In this document: positions 33,801-48,800 of the stretch, in pieces | Layout of the letters: every line of letters begins with the position of its first letter | Numbering within the stretch: position 1 is the stretch's first letter | Program-made: the position numbers and the translations under genes | Notes under the pieces: model-generated | The model's database searches: none | Seen by the model: only the letters and a program-made list of their open reading frames with translations | Told to the model about the DNA's origin: nothing | Assembly (NCBI GenBank): GCA_947652115.1 | Contig: OX393569.1 | Location: 1,555,315-1,619,314 of the forward strand | Length of the DNA: 64,000 bases | Reading direction: 5' to 3' | From: Blastomussa wellsi | Taxonomy: Eukaryota; Cnidaria; Anthozoa; Scleractinia; Plerogyridae

Positions 33801-36800
33801 ACATATGTGAACAGTATGTGGACATACTCGGCTTGTAAAAACACACACAGGGCATGAAATTGCACCTGATACGGTCGCCAATGCGACTAAAATTACCGTG
33901 CTGGCGACCAAGATTAAAAAATTAGTTGCCAAGTTGGCAACCAGAACTCTTTGGACTTCAAATATCTTACCTTGATGTAATTTTCAACTAAATAAAGCTT
34001 TAAGGTAGACGAATCGGTGGGAACGATGAGGTCTGTCAAGCAAAATCGTCACGAATGCTACGAATCGAACATGTCAACATCCACCACCTTGGATTTTACA
34101 AATGTTATGTTGTTAACGCCCAGGTCGCAAAAATGGAGGTTGGATGCCCCCAGGGGGCCCAGGGGCTGCAACCGCAATCACACCCCAAGGCAGAAGAACA
34201 CCCAAGCGACCAGTACCACCCGCAACCCAGCCACGAGCCCCCGACGCCAAGCCCCCTACAAGCACCCGTCACACTGAGGACAGCGGCCCAGTGGAAATAA
34301 GCAAAAATAACTAAATAAATACGTGATAAAATTAACAACTAAAATAAAATAAAATAAAATAAATAAATAAAAACGATAACAACAAGGGAGGGTGGGAGGG
34401 GACAAGGAAAATGCACGCACAACTTCAACTACGCCACGACCAGCTACACTGCAAACGCAAAGGTCGAGCACAACGTTGGCACAACGAAGCACATGCGCTG
34501 GCGCACGCAAACGCTTGTACGAAATACCGCTGGCCACGAAGGCGCCCCCCAAGCCCCACACAGCTACCCAAACGCTAAAACGCCCCCGACCACGCTAAAT
34601 ACAACGCTAAAACGCCACAACGGGCACAACGCAACTACAACGCCTCACTGCTGCTATTGCTCCCGGTCGTTAACTATGTTAAATGTCATTTAACTATATT
34701 TAACGCCCAGGTCGCAAAAATGGAGGTTGGATGCCCCCAGGGGGCCCAGGGGCTGCAACCGCAATCACACCCCAAGGCAGAAGAACACCCAAGCGACCAG
34801 TACCACCCGCAACCCAGCCACGAGCCCCCGACGCCAAGCCGAAGGGATCTCCGGGATAGGGACTAACCCGGAGCAAGGGGGGCTCGAGGCTCCAAGCCAC
34901 AGCCCCCTGGGACCCAACCCTGAGGCACCCAACTCCGAGAAAAACTAGATACAGGTACCTGCTAAGACGCCAACTGACGAGAGACACACACGATGGAGTG
35001 AACAGGGGTGCGGATATAGATCTGATAAGCATCACTTGACCACCGACCAAGGGTCTTGATCAGGTGATCAGGGACACCCTGGGCTGCTGCAGTGGTGGCA
35101 GCACCGATGCGGAAGCTATGGCCAGAATACACACCCGAGTAGCCAGCTGCACTCAAGATGGACTGTACAGTGGATGACAACTGTTGACGCGACAGTGGGC
35201 GACCATCCCCAAACGTAAACAGAGGCCCCTCCGCAGAACCACGTACTGTTAAATAATGACCCAGGGCCCTAATGGGACAAACAGCACCCTCGGTACGCCC
35301 CAAATAAATGTCGCAGCCCAGGCGAAAAGGGTCTGTCTTTGAACACTTAATGCGAACTTTGAAACACGTAGGGTTCACCAACGAGTCGGCTTGCAGATCA
35401 CTCACTGTCATATGACGACTAGACTGAAACGGCGCATTTACTGTAAATTCCCCCGCCCGTAAAAAGCCGAAAAACCCCATGCAACATGCAGCCCACAACA
35501 TCACGTGATCCCTGGTGGAGAGGTCTAATGCACGCTGTAGGGCCCTCAGATGGTCAATAGTGATAGGGAGGCGACGCTGTGTCACAGGACCCTGAACACG
35601 CTTTATCCCTTTAAGCAACCGCTGCAGCCGAAGACAGTTGTGCAAAGGATCCGGAAAGCCATGGTCAACGTGAAGAGAACGAACTGCTGAAAGGTAGACT
35701 TTGATTGATGAGTGGTTCAAGCTGTCAGCCAAGGTAGTGGCAAAACGCATAAGGGTTTCCTCGTCTGCAGGAGGAAGGGAGCCATCCGCATTCAAACGAC
35801 CATCCTGGCGACAGAAAGCGAAGTAGCGACGTTGGGCGGAGAGATAAACACGCCGAGTGGACGGAGCTAACCCTTGAGTCAAGAAGAACTGGCACCTGGC
35901 AGTCAAGTTGCCTGAAGAGCTACCAATAGTGAGGCAGGGATCGGGCAAGGATCCGGGTTGGCCTGAGGCGCAAGGCATCTGAAACGCTGAAATTGGAAAC
36001 GTGAAAGGGCATCAGCAACAGGATTAGCCTTACCACGAACCGACGAAGCGGTGAAGGCAAACGAATGGCGTACCGCCAACAACGACAAATGGCGGAGCAG
36101 CACCATCAATTGGTGGTCCCGTGATGTACCCGACTTGAGGATGGCCACCACAGACTCGTTATCGCATAAGAACTCGACCCGCCGCGACACCCACTGCTGG
36201 CCCCATACCGCAGCTGCTACAACGATAGGGAAAAGTTCTTTGTACGCGATGGACAACGGGGATTGGTCCGCAGACCAGGCGCCACAAAACCACTGAGAGT
36301 TAAAAATAGCCCCATAACCCACTGAGCCAGCCGCATCGGACGACACTTGGAAGTCTGGGAGGGGTGCCCACGCAGGCATACAGAAGAAGCTAAGTCCATC
36401 CCATGAGCGAAACACTTCCCGCCACCATGTCAGGTCCTGGTAAAACTCCTGATTTAGCCTGATGGGGTGATCGTCCCGGCGAAAGGCGCACAGCAAGTTG
36501 ATCATTCGTCGAAGGAATGTCCGACCCTGCAGAGCGACTTTGCAAGCATGATGCAGATGGCCAATCAAGGATTCCAGTTCACGCCGCCTACAGAAACGTT
36601 TCACCGACCACTCCTCTAGAAGCGCAATAATCCTATCCCTTTTTTCAGCTGGCAAGCGAGCCTGTAGCTTAACAGAGTCAAGTTCGATCCCGAGGATAGT
36701 TAAACAAGTCGCTGGCCCCTCCAATTTGTCCGGATGGAGGGGGAGGCCAAGTCTCTCACACAATTGAACACATGTCGTTAAATTATTCTGGCACACTGGA

Positions 36801-39800
36801 GACGAAGGTGGACCCAGTGTGAGAAAATCATCGAGGTAGTGCCGCAAAAACTCTACACCATAATTGTGCACCAAAATCCACTCTACCATGTCCGCGATTG
36901 CAGTGAAGATAAATGGAGCAGAGCGTAAGCCAAAAGGAAGGGCCATGTCCACAAAGTAGTGCTCCCGCCACTTCATCCCTAGGAGGGGGCGATCGGAGGG
37001 GTGGATCCCCACATTCCTATATGCACTTGCCACATCGAATTTTGCCATTAACGCACCAGGACCCAGGGACATGATACCGTCGATGAAGGCATCAATTGAG
37101 ACATACTGCACAGTAAACGGGGGCTTGGGAATCCCATCGTTCACACTATGCCCTTCCGGGGACGAAAGATCCAAGATGAGTCGCCATTTCCCAGGTTGAT
37201 TGTTCTTGGGAATCACCCCAAAGCGGCTGATGTGCAAGGACGGGAACGGGGGCGAGGTAAATGGACCAGCCACCCTACCAGCGTCAACCTCCGATTGCAG
37301 ATACGAATCAATAACCGAGGGGTGTTCTGCAGCAGACCGCATATTAGATGACGCACCCCTGAGAGATATCGTCGAGGAATTAAAACCGAGATGAAAACCC
37401 TGTTGAATTCCCACAAGGACGTAATTAACCGCCGACCGATCTGGATGACTACGCAATTCCAACCGAAATTGGTCCCCGCGTAATGGAGAAACCTGGCGCA
37501 CTGGAGCCAGTGGTGCAAACGACGAAAGAATAGGAACTGTAACGCAGGATTCAAAAACTGGAACATTAACAGCCTCAGCACTTGTGGGCGGTCCATGCGG
37601 CCGGCTGGGCAACGAAAACACGCTATTTACACAATTTACAATGGCAACTTCCTGGCAGTCCTGCCGATCAGTAACGACCCCCCCTATCCCTGGCAGAGGG
37701 AGAACGGGAACGCTGGCTGGTGGAGCGGGGAAATGGGCAGTTAATCTTGTGGTGGTCTCCCTCACAATTGCTGCAGCAGTGCCGATACCGACACCTGCCG
37801 AATGGCCAGCGGCACTGACCCTCATTCCAGGAAAGGCAGAATGGAGGCCGCGGACTGAACTCCTGGCTGGGAGCCGGAACCTGGGAGGACTTCGGCGAGG
37901 GGGAAGGCAGTGCCGGAGGCGTCGATGTAGGAGGGGTCTTCAGATGGAAGTGGTAAAGGTCCAGATTCATCTTCGACCAGTCACTGAGGCCAGACGCTGC
38001 TGCATCCTTGCGATAGGCCAAGTCGTATTCAAGCCAGGAAAGGCCAGGGAACTGACGTGCCGTTTGGACCACAAGCAGCTTGTATTTGGTGGTATCGGGC
38101 CAACGGTGAGGATGAGCTGAACACAGCACCAGCTGGAAGATGGTGAAGGCCTCGGTCCACGTGAGAACATCCACGATTTCCAACGGCCTACGCTTGGAAG
38201 AAACCATAATCGTCCCGTTCAAATACGCTTGTGGTGCTTTGTCCTCTGCCCGAATGTTGACCGACAACAAGTCCGCTAACTCCACAAACTCCCCATCGAT
38301 AATCTTCTTCACCAGCTTGCCTGGCACTGGAGCATGACCAGGGCCAACAGCAAACGCTTTCGGCAACTGCTGCTGCGATGTAGACGCCCCGAGTGCTGGG
38401 ATACTGACCGGAAGGCTAGCAGCTGAGACCGAGGACAGCGTAGAAAAAATCGGAGCCAGCGAGCGGGCCGAGCTCGAGCCGGTGATGGCCGACACAGGCG
38501 TGAAAGTAGAAACAAATGGCGGCAACGCAAACGTACCTGGCGAGGACGGAACACTTGCCACTGCAACCTGGGGGCTTGCAACTGTCGACGACACGGCAGA
38601 CGTAGGGACAAATTGAGCAGAAAAAACCGAGCTGGTTACCGCTGTCGACGTGGATGGATTCGAAGACGACGCCTGTGAACTGGGGGCGTTCACCTGAATT
38701 GACGATAATATCCCAGGCAGCGAACTGCCAAGGGCCCGAACCACGGCTTCAGCGATGGAATCCGCCGACAGCGACGAACTAGGAGTCGGTGCTGAACTGA
38801 CAGGAGCGGCCCCCGCGTTGGAAGACTCCGAAGTAACCACACCAGCCGCTAAACTATTGTTGGTTGAGCGAGGAGGAGGCATGTTTCAACAGACGACTAA
38901 CAAAAAACCCCTAACAGCCGACACGAAGGTGAAATTACACAACGAAATCCGCCAGCAAGACTGATAAACTCCAAAAGAAAGATCACGAGCTGTATTAAAC
39001 CCAAGGAGACAAGGAAAATGCACGCACAACTTCAACTACGCCACGACCAGCTACACTGCAAACGCAAAGGTCGAGCACAACGTTGGCACAACGAAGCACA
39101 TGCGCTGGCGCACGCAAACGCTTGTACGAAATACCGCTGGCCACGAAGGCGCCCCCCAAGCCCCACACAGCTACCCAAACGCTAAAACGCCCCCGACCAC
39201 GCTAAATACAACGCTAAAACGCCACAACGGGCACAACGCAACTACAACGCCTCACTGCTGCTATTGCTCCCGGTCGTTAACTATGTTAAATGTCATTTAA
39301 CTATATTATATTGTGAAATGAAATGTCCCTTATGCTAACGACGTATATTGCGGGCTCGCAACATTCCATACTTTTCCAACCGTGATGACACCTTCCACGT
39401 GAAAAAATGGCTCCTAACTTTTTGGTCTTGGCGACCACTTTGGAAAATTTTGGAGCCAGATGGCTCCTTGAAAAAAACGTTAATTTCGTGCCCTGACACG
39501 GATACACATTATCGTCTATATGAACAGTAGCTATGTTGTGGCTCAATTTTGCCCTTGGTGCTGACAATTTAGTACAATTCCTCCACTGTATGGTGATTTG
39601 TAACAAACAGAAAAGCCTTGAACACATGTAATAAAACATGCAAATGCATTACAAGAGCACAAGCAAAAGATGTTTGTTTCCTCCTGTTTTACTTCCTTGA
39701 GTGCTTTATAACAGAAGAATGCACGCTCAAGGCATGTACTGTTTCATAATAAAGTCAGTTACCAGAAACTTTTAAAGGGCTTCTTTACAAATTTGTTCAA

Positions 39801-42800
39801 TATACATGTACATGAAAAAACACCAGTTGAGGTCATTATGTGGTACAGCTGTACTATTTTCAATTTCTCTCTTGCTTTGTGAATAAAGGGAGATTTATAG
39901 CGGAGCTCGTGGGCGCGTACGCGAGATGACGACGACGGCGGAGTCGCGCAACATGGCGGCCATAAATAGCCATGCCTTGTCAACACCTTGCCAGCCTTAT
40001 CAGCTTACATCTTTGTTACAGAGCATCCATGTTATGGTCAATTGACAGCAGTCAAATCGAGGTATCAGCTGACCAGTATCACATGACCAGATTGCGGGCT
40101 CAGGTTAGAACTCATCGAGATAACATGGTTTTTTGAAGTTGACCGCTGACCAGGCATTGGTTTTCTTCTTTGATCGCGGGCTCAGGTCCAATTTTTCTCT
40201 TCTGGCAGCATTTTTTAACTTTTTATGGTCATTCTTAGCGGAAATTCTGCAATTCGAGTTGATGTTTAAAATTATTACTTATTTCAGAGAAATTATTAAG
40301 AACCAGCAAAAACACGGAGCTCCGCTTTTAGGCTTGGCTAAATCTATATATTATATAGTGATCTTTACGTAGCAGACCCACACAAAAAAGCAAATAACAA
40401 TGTTTGTCAGTCCTTTTGCTTTGTATTCTCATAAAGAATGCTGTTGATACATTGGACATAACTATTGAAACAAACCTGTGTTGGTATGTCAGAATGTTGG
40501 ATCGACTCTTGTAGATGCGACATGAGCATCAGATCACGAGCTTCAAACCAGCGATCATGTAGAGCATGATGGTAGACATGACAGAGCATGGCTCTAGTAC
40601 GGATACGATCAGACGTGTCCCGTGAGTAGATGAACTTGCACATTTTATCAACCTTCTCTGATGAACCGGGTCCTTCTTTCCTCTGCTGATCAACTGGTTT
40701 CTCTGTTTTCTCAACCTCTGCTGAGTCCTTATCTGCTTCCGGTAAAACAATAACATCAACATGAAAACTATGAAAAATGTTCGTGGACATGTTGTGGTTC
40801 AAAAATAACATTGTTTTTCTTTCATTGTTATCTATTCAGTATTGCACAACATTTACAGGCACTTTCTGTGGTTCTGGCCAGGGTTAATCCTGGAATTGTT
40901 TTGTAAATCCACTGACGAGTTAGTGCTTAACACGTGTGTATATATTCTGGATCAGGCAGAGAGAGTGAGAGGCAGAATTACATTTCATTATTTATTTCCT
41001 TGTATGCTACAATGGCATTTTGATGTACCCGTAGTTGGATACGTTGGAACAAGGGAAGTTTTTTGCCCACTTTGCAGTTGTCGTTTGCACGCATTGTTAC
41101 TCAGGATAACAGAGGCACAAAATAGTAGCTGTGCTACTAACCAGTTTCCTTAATTTCTTCTTCATCCATTGGTTCAGCATCAATCTAGAAGTTTAAGTCA
41201 GTTCTTATTATTATATTTTATTTTACCACCATTTCTGTTACATATCAAATGGCCAGTGAAAATATTATATCAAAATAAAGGATGGTAAGTGGTCAGTCTC
41301 TAACGAGTAAAGTAACAGGGGTATCAACTCTAACAAGGCCTGTTTTGGGAGAAAACCAAAATTCTGAGAATCTGCAAATTTTGTTCGGAATTAGGAGAAT
41401 CAGGAAATTTCCAGGAACACCTGAAGTAATGGTATTAACTTTTCCAGGAAATTCAATATATTTTTGATAATGCCTCTTAAACATTTGGGACAATATTCCA
41501 AATCTTTGGGATGACTACTGCTCAAACAGTGTTTTTAGAGAAGTCATTCACCATTGTTATGTGTTAATCAAGAGTTATTGCTAAATGAAGTTTGAATTTC
41601 CTGCCATTTTGTTACTAAAAATAGCTCAGCATGGTGGAAAATTCAAACTTCACTGTACCATAACTTTTGTTTGGATTAACGTATTTCAGTCTTTTTTCAG
41701 ACCTTTTTTCAGTTCTTTCAGAAACTGTCATAAAATGTTCCGTCTTAATTTAAAAAATTGGCGCCAACTTTGTGACGTCATTTTCCCGCCAAAAAATAAG
41801 AAATTTGAAAACAAAAAATATACGATTTTTCCGAATGACAAGTTCTATATTTATACAAAATTTCAGTTAGCCCATGCAAAAACGAAAAATATGAATCAAG
41901 GTGAGCGTTTTTGGGTCATTTTGTGCCCAACATGAGTCATGACAATAACGACAACGAGGCTGAGTTAAAAATGAATTTACATTTTGCTTTCAACTTTTGC
42001 AATAAATTATATTGATGTATTCAGTGTATCAACCGCTTTCAAACGTTGCGCTAGCACAAATATAAGAAAATTTTTCAAACAGAAAACCTGAAATTTAGTC
42101 ACCATGGTCGATGTTCTCCAAAATCCTCAGAACTTGGTTACTTCATGTTGTTGTTTTGCAGAGGACAGCAAAGAAATGTACAAAGATTTAAAATGCACAT
42201 GCAAAACTATTGTTCTGCACATCAATAGATCTTTTGTTTAACAACGTTCTCGTTGATGTTGCCTTTGTGGTTTGCTTAAGCTCCCAAATAACTATAAAAT
42301 ACCTACCTTGTAGTAAAGATGCTCAATGTGTCGCAAGTAAATTCTGCAGATTTCTGACCTCGAACCATTTACTTCGAGATAGCCTTGCAACTTAGTAATA
42401 AGTTCACAAACTATTTCCTCATCCCGCAGCCTAAAGGCAAAATTATTAAAATTATCGTAGATCACCAAGAAAGATGTTTTAACAGTTACCATACCCAGAT
42501 GGAAATAACAACAACAACAAACTTTATCGTTCACAATTGCAATAAAATAAAATTACAAATACAGACTACTTGCAATAACAGAGCTAATCGAGGCAGGTAG
42601 TATGGAGATGTGACTATTACAATATACAATTATAGTTCTGATGACATAAAAAAATACAATAATAACGAAATTACAGAGATTAATTACAATAATGACTACA
42701 AAATATGTTATTCTAATGACATAAAGATACAAGATTTTTGGTTCATGCTTTAGCACACACTAACAAGTTAGTGTGCATACAGGAAGTTTTTCAATTAAAT

Positions 42801-45800
42801 TCAATGTTCATTTACCACATATTTACATCATTTAACAAAAAATAACAAAACAAAAGATAAGAGAAAAAAGTGGTGAAGAGACCTCAAAAAAACCTCAGGG
42901 CTCATACTAAGAGATCCCCTCCTTGACAAATGGAAATTCAATTGACTTAGCGAGACTGCGCTTGCAAAGACGCAAGCTTATGGTAACCTTCAAAAATGTT
43001 AACCAGGTTGAGCTCTCTGGACTATGGGTGCCATGTTGGGTGATATCGTTCGTATATTGTAGCTCCACTATAAATGATTCTGTGGCTCCAGTAGCTATAA
43101 TAATTATACTAAAATAAAATTCTGTCCCAGTTGTAAAACAGGTACAAGATTAATTAGATACTGGCAGCTCTTGAAAATAAAAGGATAAAGAGGACACACC
43201 TTGTTACATATTCAGTGGAGTGGCAATCACATCCTTGAAGCATCTTAGTAAACTCGTCATCCATACGCTCAACTGTGACTAGAGGACAGCCTCGTACTTT
43301 GAGGGGTTGATCCAATTTCTAATCAATTCATCACACGAAAGACAAGTTATAAAAACAATGTATAATGATTATAATTATGGCAAAAACATGATGATGCCAT
43401 CTGTCAAGATATGGTATCAAAAATCATAACAAGACTGTTTGGAGAGCAGGGGTGGTGCAGTGTTGAGAGTGCTTGCATCCCACCATTGCACCCCTGGTTT
43501 GATTCCTGGACCTGGTATCATAATTACCGTATGTGGGTTCAGTTTGTTATTGGTTCTTGTCCTTGCTCCGAGGATTTTTCTCTGGGTTCTCCGGTTTATT
43601 AAACTCACTCTTAAAAAACCAACACTCCAAATTCCAATTTGTCCTCCAGGCATGAACACTTCCTAATGAGCTCCTGAAGAGCCCTTCCTTGTTTAAACAA
43701 AATACATTTCCAAGACAGTACAGTCAACACTATTTTCACAAATCTTACTTCTACATTCTCATATTCTTCAGAGATGTTCTCTCCAACAGTCAGTGTCTCT
43801 TGATTGTCAATCAAAATATTTATCAGTTCATCAATCTGCTTCAAGCATCTGCAAATCATAACAGTCGGATTTATTTATTCACGCTTACAAGTGGGCCAAT
43901 TTTGAGATTAAAAAGTCTGGTTTCAAGCCTAGTGGCTCGTCAGGCTAGAGCTTATCACAGTTTCCGGACACTGCTTCATGTTTCTTAAAAATAGTTTTTC
44001 TCCCTGGGATGCAAGTTGAGAGTTACGCTGGTACCTATTGTGCCCCTGGGTTAAAGGCCCATTTTCTTCCGAGAGTCATTGCAACCATTTGTTTTTGTTT
44101 CGAAATGCTGTATTGTTTAAACACTTAATCTGATTTGCTGTACACACTCAAGCGTCTTGCATGGATAGAAGAATTGTGTGACAAGTGCGACGGAAAATGT
44201 TTATTAGTTTGCTGTTACAGTATGTTGAAGTGAGAAGCAAGAAGAAGTAATGAAAGCTGAGAAATCAACATTATGGCCGAGGCCGAGATAAGCAATACGA
44301 ATCAAACACACCGATTGATCTTCCGTGGAATTGGTTTTGTCTGTGACTTCTTAGCCAAGTAGCATGTGGCCTTTTTTCAAGATTTATTGCCATTTTTTAA
44401 AACACATTTAATAAAATGATGATGCCAAGATACATTTGGTGGATTAAGAACTAAAAAGTGTAAAGTTTACATTACTTGAAGACTTGATAGAAAGAAAACA
44501 AATGGGAGCTTATAAGGAGGGGGTGCATTTCAAAGATGGTAGTGGGTGCATTATAGAATTCTAAGGAATGTACTGTAATTGTAATGTAAAACAACTGCTG
44601 ATATCCTGTTGAAGCCCTGATTTTTTTAGGCTTCTTTATTCCAGTTGCTTAAATTAGAAATTCACTGCAATGATCATTTCTCACTTTTATCACCATCCAC
44701 CGTTGATATATGAATTATTTTCATAATGCTTTACAACATTTCACTCCTCCCGGAAAATATGAACTCAATAAATTGACCTCGCTCCCAATGTGTGGCTTCA
44801 TAGCTCAGTTGGTAGAGTATCGCACCGGTATTCACAGAGGTCATGGATCCTGCTGAAGCCCTTATTTTTTCGGGCTTCTTTATTCCAATCGTGGAAATTC
44901 ACTGCAATGACCATTTCTCACTTTCAAACTGGGTTTTGTTTTACTTACTCTTGCCACATCTCCAGTTTCATACAGGTTGCTACATTTGGATTGTAGTCAA
45001 AGATTGAGGAGATGATGTTGAAAACAAGCTTCACTGTCATACCCGCACCTGCAATACAATGACAAAATTGAATGCAACTTATTCCACAAATGATGCTTTT
45101 GAGACTGCCAATCCTAGGAGTATGTAGGACAAGTGTCACATATTAGTATATGTAATAGGACTACATGCTGTCCAATTTGAAAATAATCGGATGCGAAAAA
45201 CTTCTGAGGACTGTTCAAGGAATTTTTTGAATCCAATTATTTCCAAATTGAACAAGCATGTAGTCCTGTTAAAATATATGAACATAGCAAATGTCTCATC
45301 CTCCAAACCAGTTTTTCTTGACAATTGATTGGTTTATGGAAGGTATCCAGATTTTTCTTAAATTGGACAGTTTGAGCAAAAACTGTCCAATTTATTTTAA
45401 ATTTGGACAGTTGGCAAAAGTTAATAAAAAATGCATCCGTTGACAATAATGAATTTTGATGTAGCTATATAATTAACCAAGTAATTGGCCTAGCTCACCA
45501 AGAGTTCTTTGTAACTCAGTTGGTTAGAGCACCTGATACAGTGTCTGGGACTTATATCAGATGCAATTTTCCTTGCCCTATGCTTGTGACAAATGAGATG
45601 GCTTTGTCGCCGACTGAGCTTGCTAAACAGGCGACAAATGAGGTTGTCACACACTGATGTGAAGAGCTGGGTCTAAGCAAGGATATCAGGTGTCACACTA
45701 TGTCCCATGTCCCGCAGACAAATGGCATTCAGTCTGTGAGAACATTTTAATCTTTACAGATTTGTTAATAAAGTGTTAAACAGTCTAGGGTGACTGGCAT

Positions 45801-48800
45801 CTCTTTTCTCTCATCGTGCATATACAGGGTTGCCACTTATCATAAACTAAAAAGTTCCCTGACTTTTTCCTGAACCTTTGAACAATTTTCCCTGACCTCA
45901 GATTACATAAATAAAATTAACAACAGAAACTACTGGCCAAAACTACTGCTTCTGCACATGACACTCAAACAGTGTCAAAATCAATCGTGTTACACCATGT
46001 TTTACTGAACGGAAATAAAATTCCCTGACGCTTCACTGACTTTGCCAAACATATAACTTTTTCCCTGACCTTTTACAAAATTCCCTGAGTTTTCCCTGAC
46101 TTAACCAAACATAAGATTTTCCATGACTTTTTACAAAATCTCCTAACTTTTCCCTGACTTTACCGAACATATAACAATTTCCCTGACCTTTTACAAAATT
46201 CCCTGACTTTTTCTTGACCTTAAAAAACTGTTTTTCTCCGACTTTTCCCTGATGGTGGAAACCCTGACATACACCAGGCAGCATTTTGATGAGCTGGGAG
46301 GTGCGGCCAAAATGTAAGTGACAACTGAGTTGTACTTATGATTGTGCATTCAAACGATCTAATAATACAGAGTCTTATTTCTTCCTTGAAATCCTGGCAT
46401 AGACCCACATTTTGACTAAGTCAGAATGACCAAGAGGACAGAAGAAAACAGGTTTAAAACAGTGATATTTGTACAGTCATGACCAGGTACCCTACAAAGA
46501 GGCATTGGACAGCATGCACATATTACATTTTACAGTGCAGTAAAATAAATTTCAAACAGTACATCTTATTTACTAAAGGATAACATTTTGGCCGAAAATG
46601 ATGTTTCTATAAATTACAGCACCAGCCAATCAAAGCATACAGTTTAAATGTGAGGTACTCCCCTCCCTACCCCACCCCCATCCAAAAAACAAAATCAATG
46701 ATGGATGATCCACACGAACCTACCTAATTTGGCATTGTCTGAAATAACTCTCAGCTGCTTGAGGAATTCAATCTGATCTGTGCGGTCAGTGCCCTAAGAA
46801 ACAACAAAAACAAATGCACTGACCAAAAGAATTTAGGGCCTTTTTGTTCTTACAGAAAATATTCAAATCGGTTCAGTTACCATGCCATGTCTAATTAAAG
46901 TTACTACTAATAGCAGTGATGAAAATGTTATAGAATTATTAAGTATGTACTCACCTTTTTTCCCCTTGCAGAGAGGATCTCATGCAGTTTCTTCAGTACA
47001 ACTGGATGAGTGATTTCAGTATCCTTTGGAAAGAGTTGCTTTACTTTTTCCTGATGAATTTAATAGTACTGACCTGTATTAAATTTTGACATTGCTTTCT
47101 ACAATACTACTGTCATGTGTTATTCCAAAGGGCGAAGAGGCTCACACAATGGTCACAAACCCCTGGTTATTTGTTATCCCATATAGCAGATAGCCTATTA
47201 TTGCAACCCAGCTAGTAATTTCTATATGTTTTCAATGAACAAACACATCACATGGTACAAAATTGGATCACACATACAATATACCCTGTTTGATTTGATA
47301 CCTGATGCCTTGTTTCAAAGGAGTGCAAAACAAACTGCCAATAAAAACAGTCCTTTCCATTGCAAGCTACCGATAACCAACCATAAAATATACAATTTCC
47401 TATAGTGCAACTTATAAAAGTACGATAGGTATAAAAATGGAAATAAAAATCTACTGAATGGTGTAACAGATGAGGCTGAAACAGGTTTGCCTGAAAATTA
47501 ATGCCTTACTTTAAACGTGTTAACAATAAATTCACATACAGTACATGTAGCTAAAAGTAAACAGATGAGTGTTCGCATGTAATGAATACAGCTACATACC
47601 GCAGATGATAAAGATGAACCCTTGACTTCTGTCCATCCACCTTCATCATCACCTTCTTTGGATTTCACTTTAGTTGTCTTCTTTTCTTTGAGTTTCTTTT
47701 TAGGTTTCACTTTGTCTTCTGGGCCTTTCTCTCTGCACAGGAAAAAGAGAGTGAATGCACTATACAATAACTAGGAACCTCTTATTTGTTCCATGCTTTT
47801 GAAAGCTAAAACTAATAATTATAGTCACTACAAAAAATTACAATTATTATTAAACATTATTTGAACTGTATGAAACACATTTAAGTCAATGTTAAGAGAG
47901 ATTTCCTCAGCACTGACAATGAATACTTCATGTACATGTTTTTCTGTTGCATACTATTTTCCCCCCTGAAAGGCAAGGCAGTGCTCTTGCAGGGTCTACA
48001 TGTATGCTATGATTGTAGAATACTTGGCCACTTACACGTATATTTGTGGGAGGTGCGGTGCCCTCATGGTTAGTGTAATCGCCTACGGATCAAGCAGTCC
48101 AGGTTCTAGCCCTCGCAGGGGACACTGCATTGTGTTCTTGGGCAAGACACTTTACTCTCATAGTGCATGGCTAAAAAAACTAGCCAGTTAAATTATTTTT
48201 CTCTTAAAATGCACTTTTGGTCACTTCAAATCCAGAGGTGTTTTTGACGACAAAGCAACTCAGAATTTTACACAGGCTATTACAAGTCTGGAAACAAATT
48301 TAATAAACGTAATCATATGCAGTAAATCTTTTTGCAGTTTTAGCAGCTGATTTTCAATTTGCCAGCTTTTGAAGACAAAAAATAAGTGGCTCATGACTGT
48401 CTATATAGCAAAATCCCGACCAAGAAAGATCCAATCAGAATGCTTGGATTTGCCTCAATACTTCCCTGTCATGCATATAACAATGGACGTGAAACAGCTG
48501 AGTACACAATTATGTATGTGATGTTGTGTGATGTTACAGTGCACTTACTTCTTTATAAACATGCTGGCTGTTAATTGCATTGGGCCTCCCTCACCACCAA
48601 TGTCACTGTCACTTGAAGAAGACTCGTCATCACTGCTATCCCAATCAATGCTATCATCATCATCATCGTCGTCGTCACCGTCATCACCTCTACCCTATCA
48701 GCAGCAGTGACATTTAATATTAATGTTGTCTGAATCAAAAATATTACTCTTGCTATATGAATGGATTTAAATGCAATTTAAAGGAGTTAAGACGGAATCC

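Larger units (their letters stand above)
34114..39307 (-). mobile_element. Ngaro-like (DIRS-order) tyrosine-recombinase retrotransposon, structurally complete
   Basis: Read on the minus strand the order is A1 (39008-39307), gag-like ORF1, RT-RNase H ORF2, tyrosine recombinase, B1 (34701-34840), A2 (34401-34700) and B2 (34114-34253). This A1-ORFs-B1A2B2 split direct repeat is the hallmark of Ngaro/PAT-type elements. Such elements integrate by recombinase rather than integrase and leave no target-site duplication; none is seen here. There is no methyltransferase domain, which fits Ngaro rather than DIRS1. All three ORFs are open, and A1 and A2 look identical by eye over 300 bp. The element sits in sense orientation in the eIF3c intron between exons 18 and 19. 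Confidence 0.9.

Noticed and set aside
34105..34561. Short ORFs on both strands in the A and B repeats of the Ngaro-like element
   Set aside because: They recur identically in both repeat copies and lack domains; this is repeat sequence.
37584..38120. 178-codon plus-strand ORF
   Set aside because: Antisense to the gag-like ORF1 and the start of the RT ORF.
44793..44860. Possible tRNA gene
   Set aside because: The acceptor stem pairs but the T arm is damaged, and the sequence continues into a SINE tail repeated at 44610.
46033..46284. Minus-strand ORF with repeated [12 protein letters not shown] peptides
   Set aside because: It arises from the 'ttccctgac' tandem repeat; no gene.
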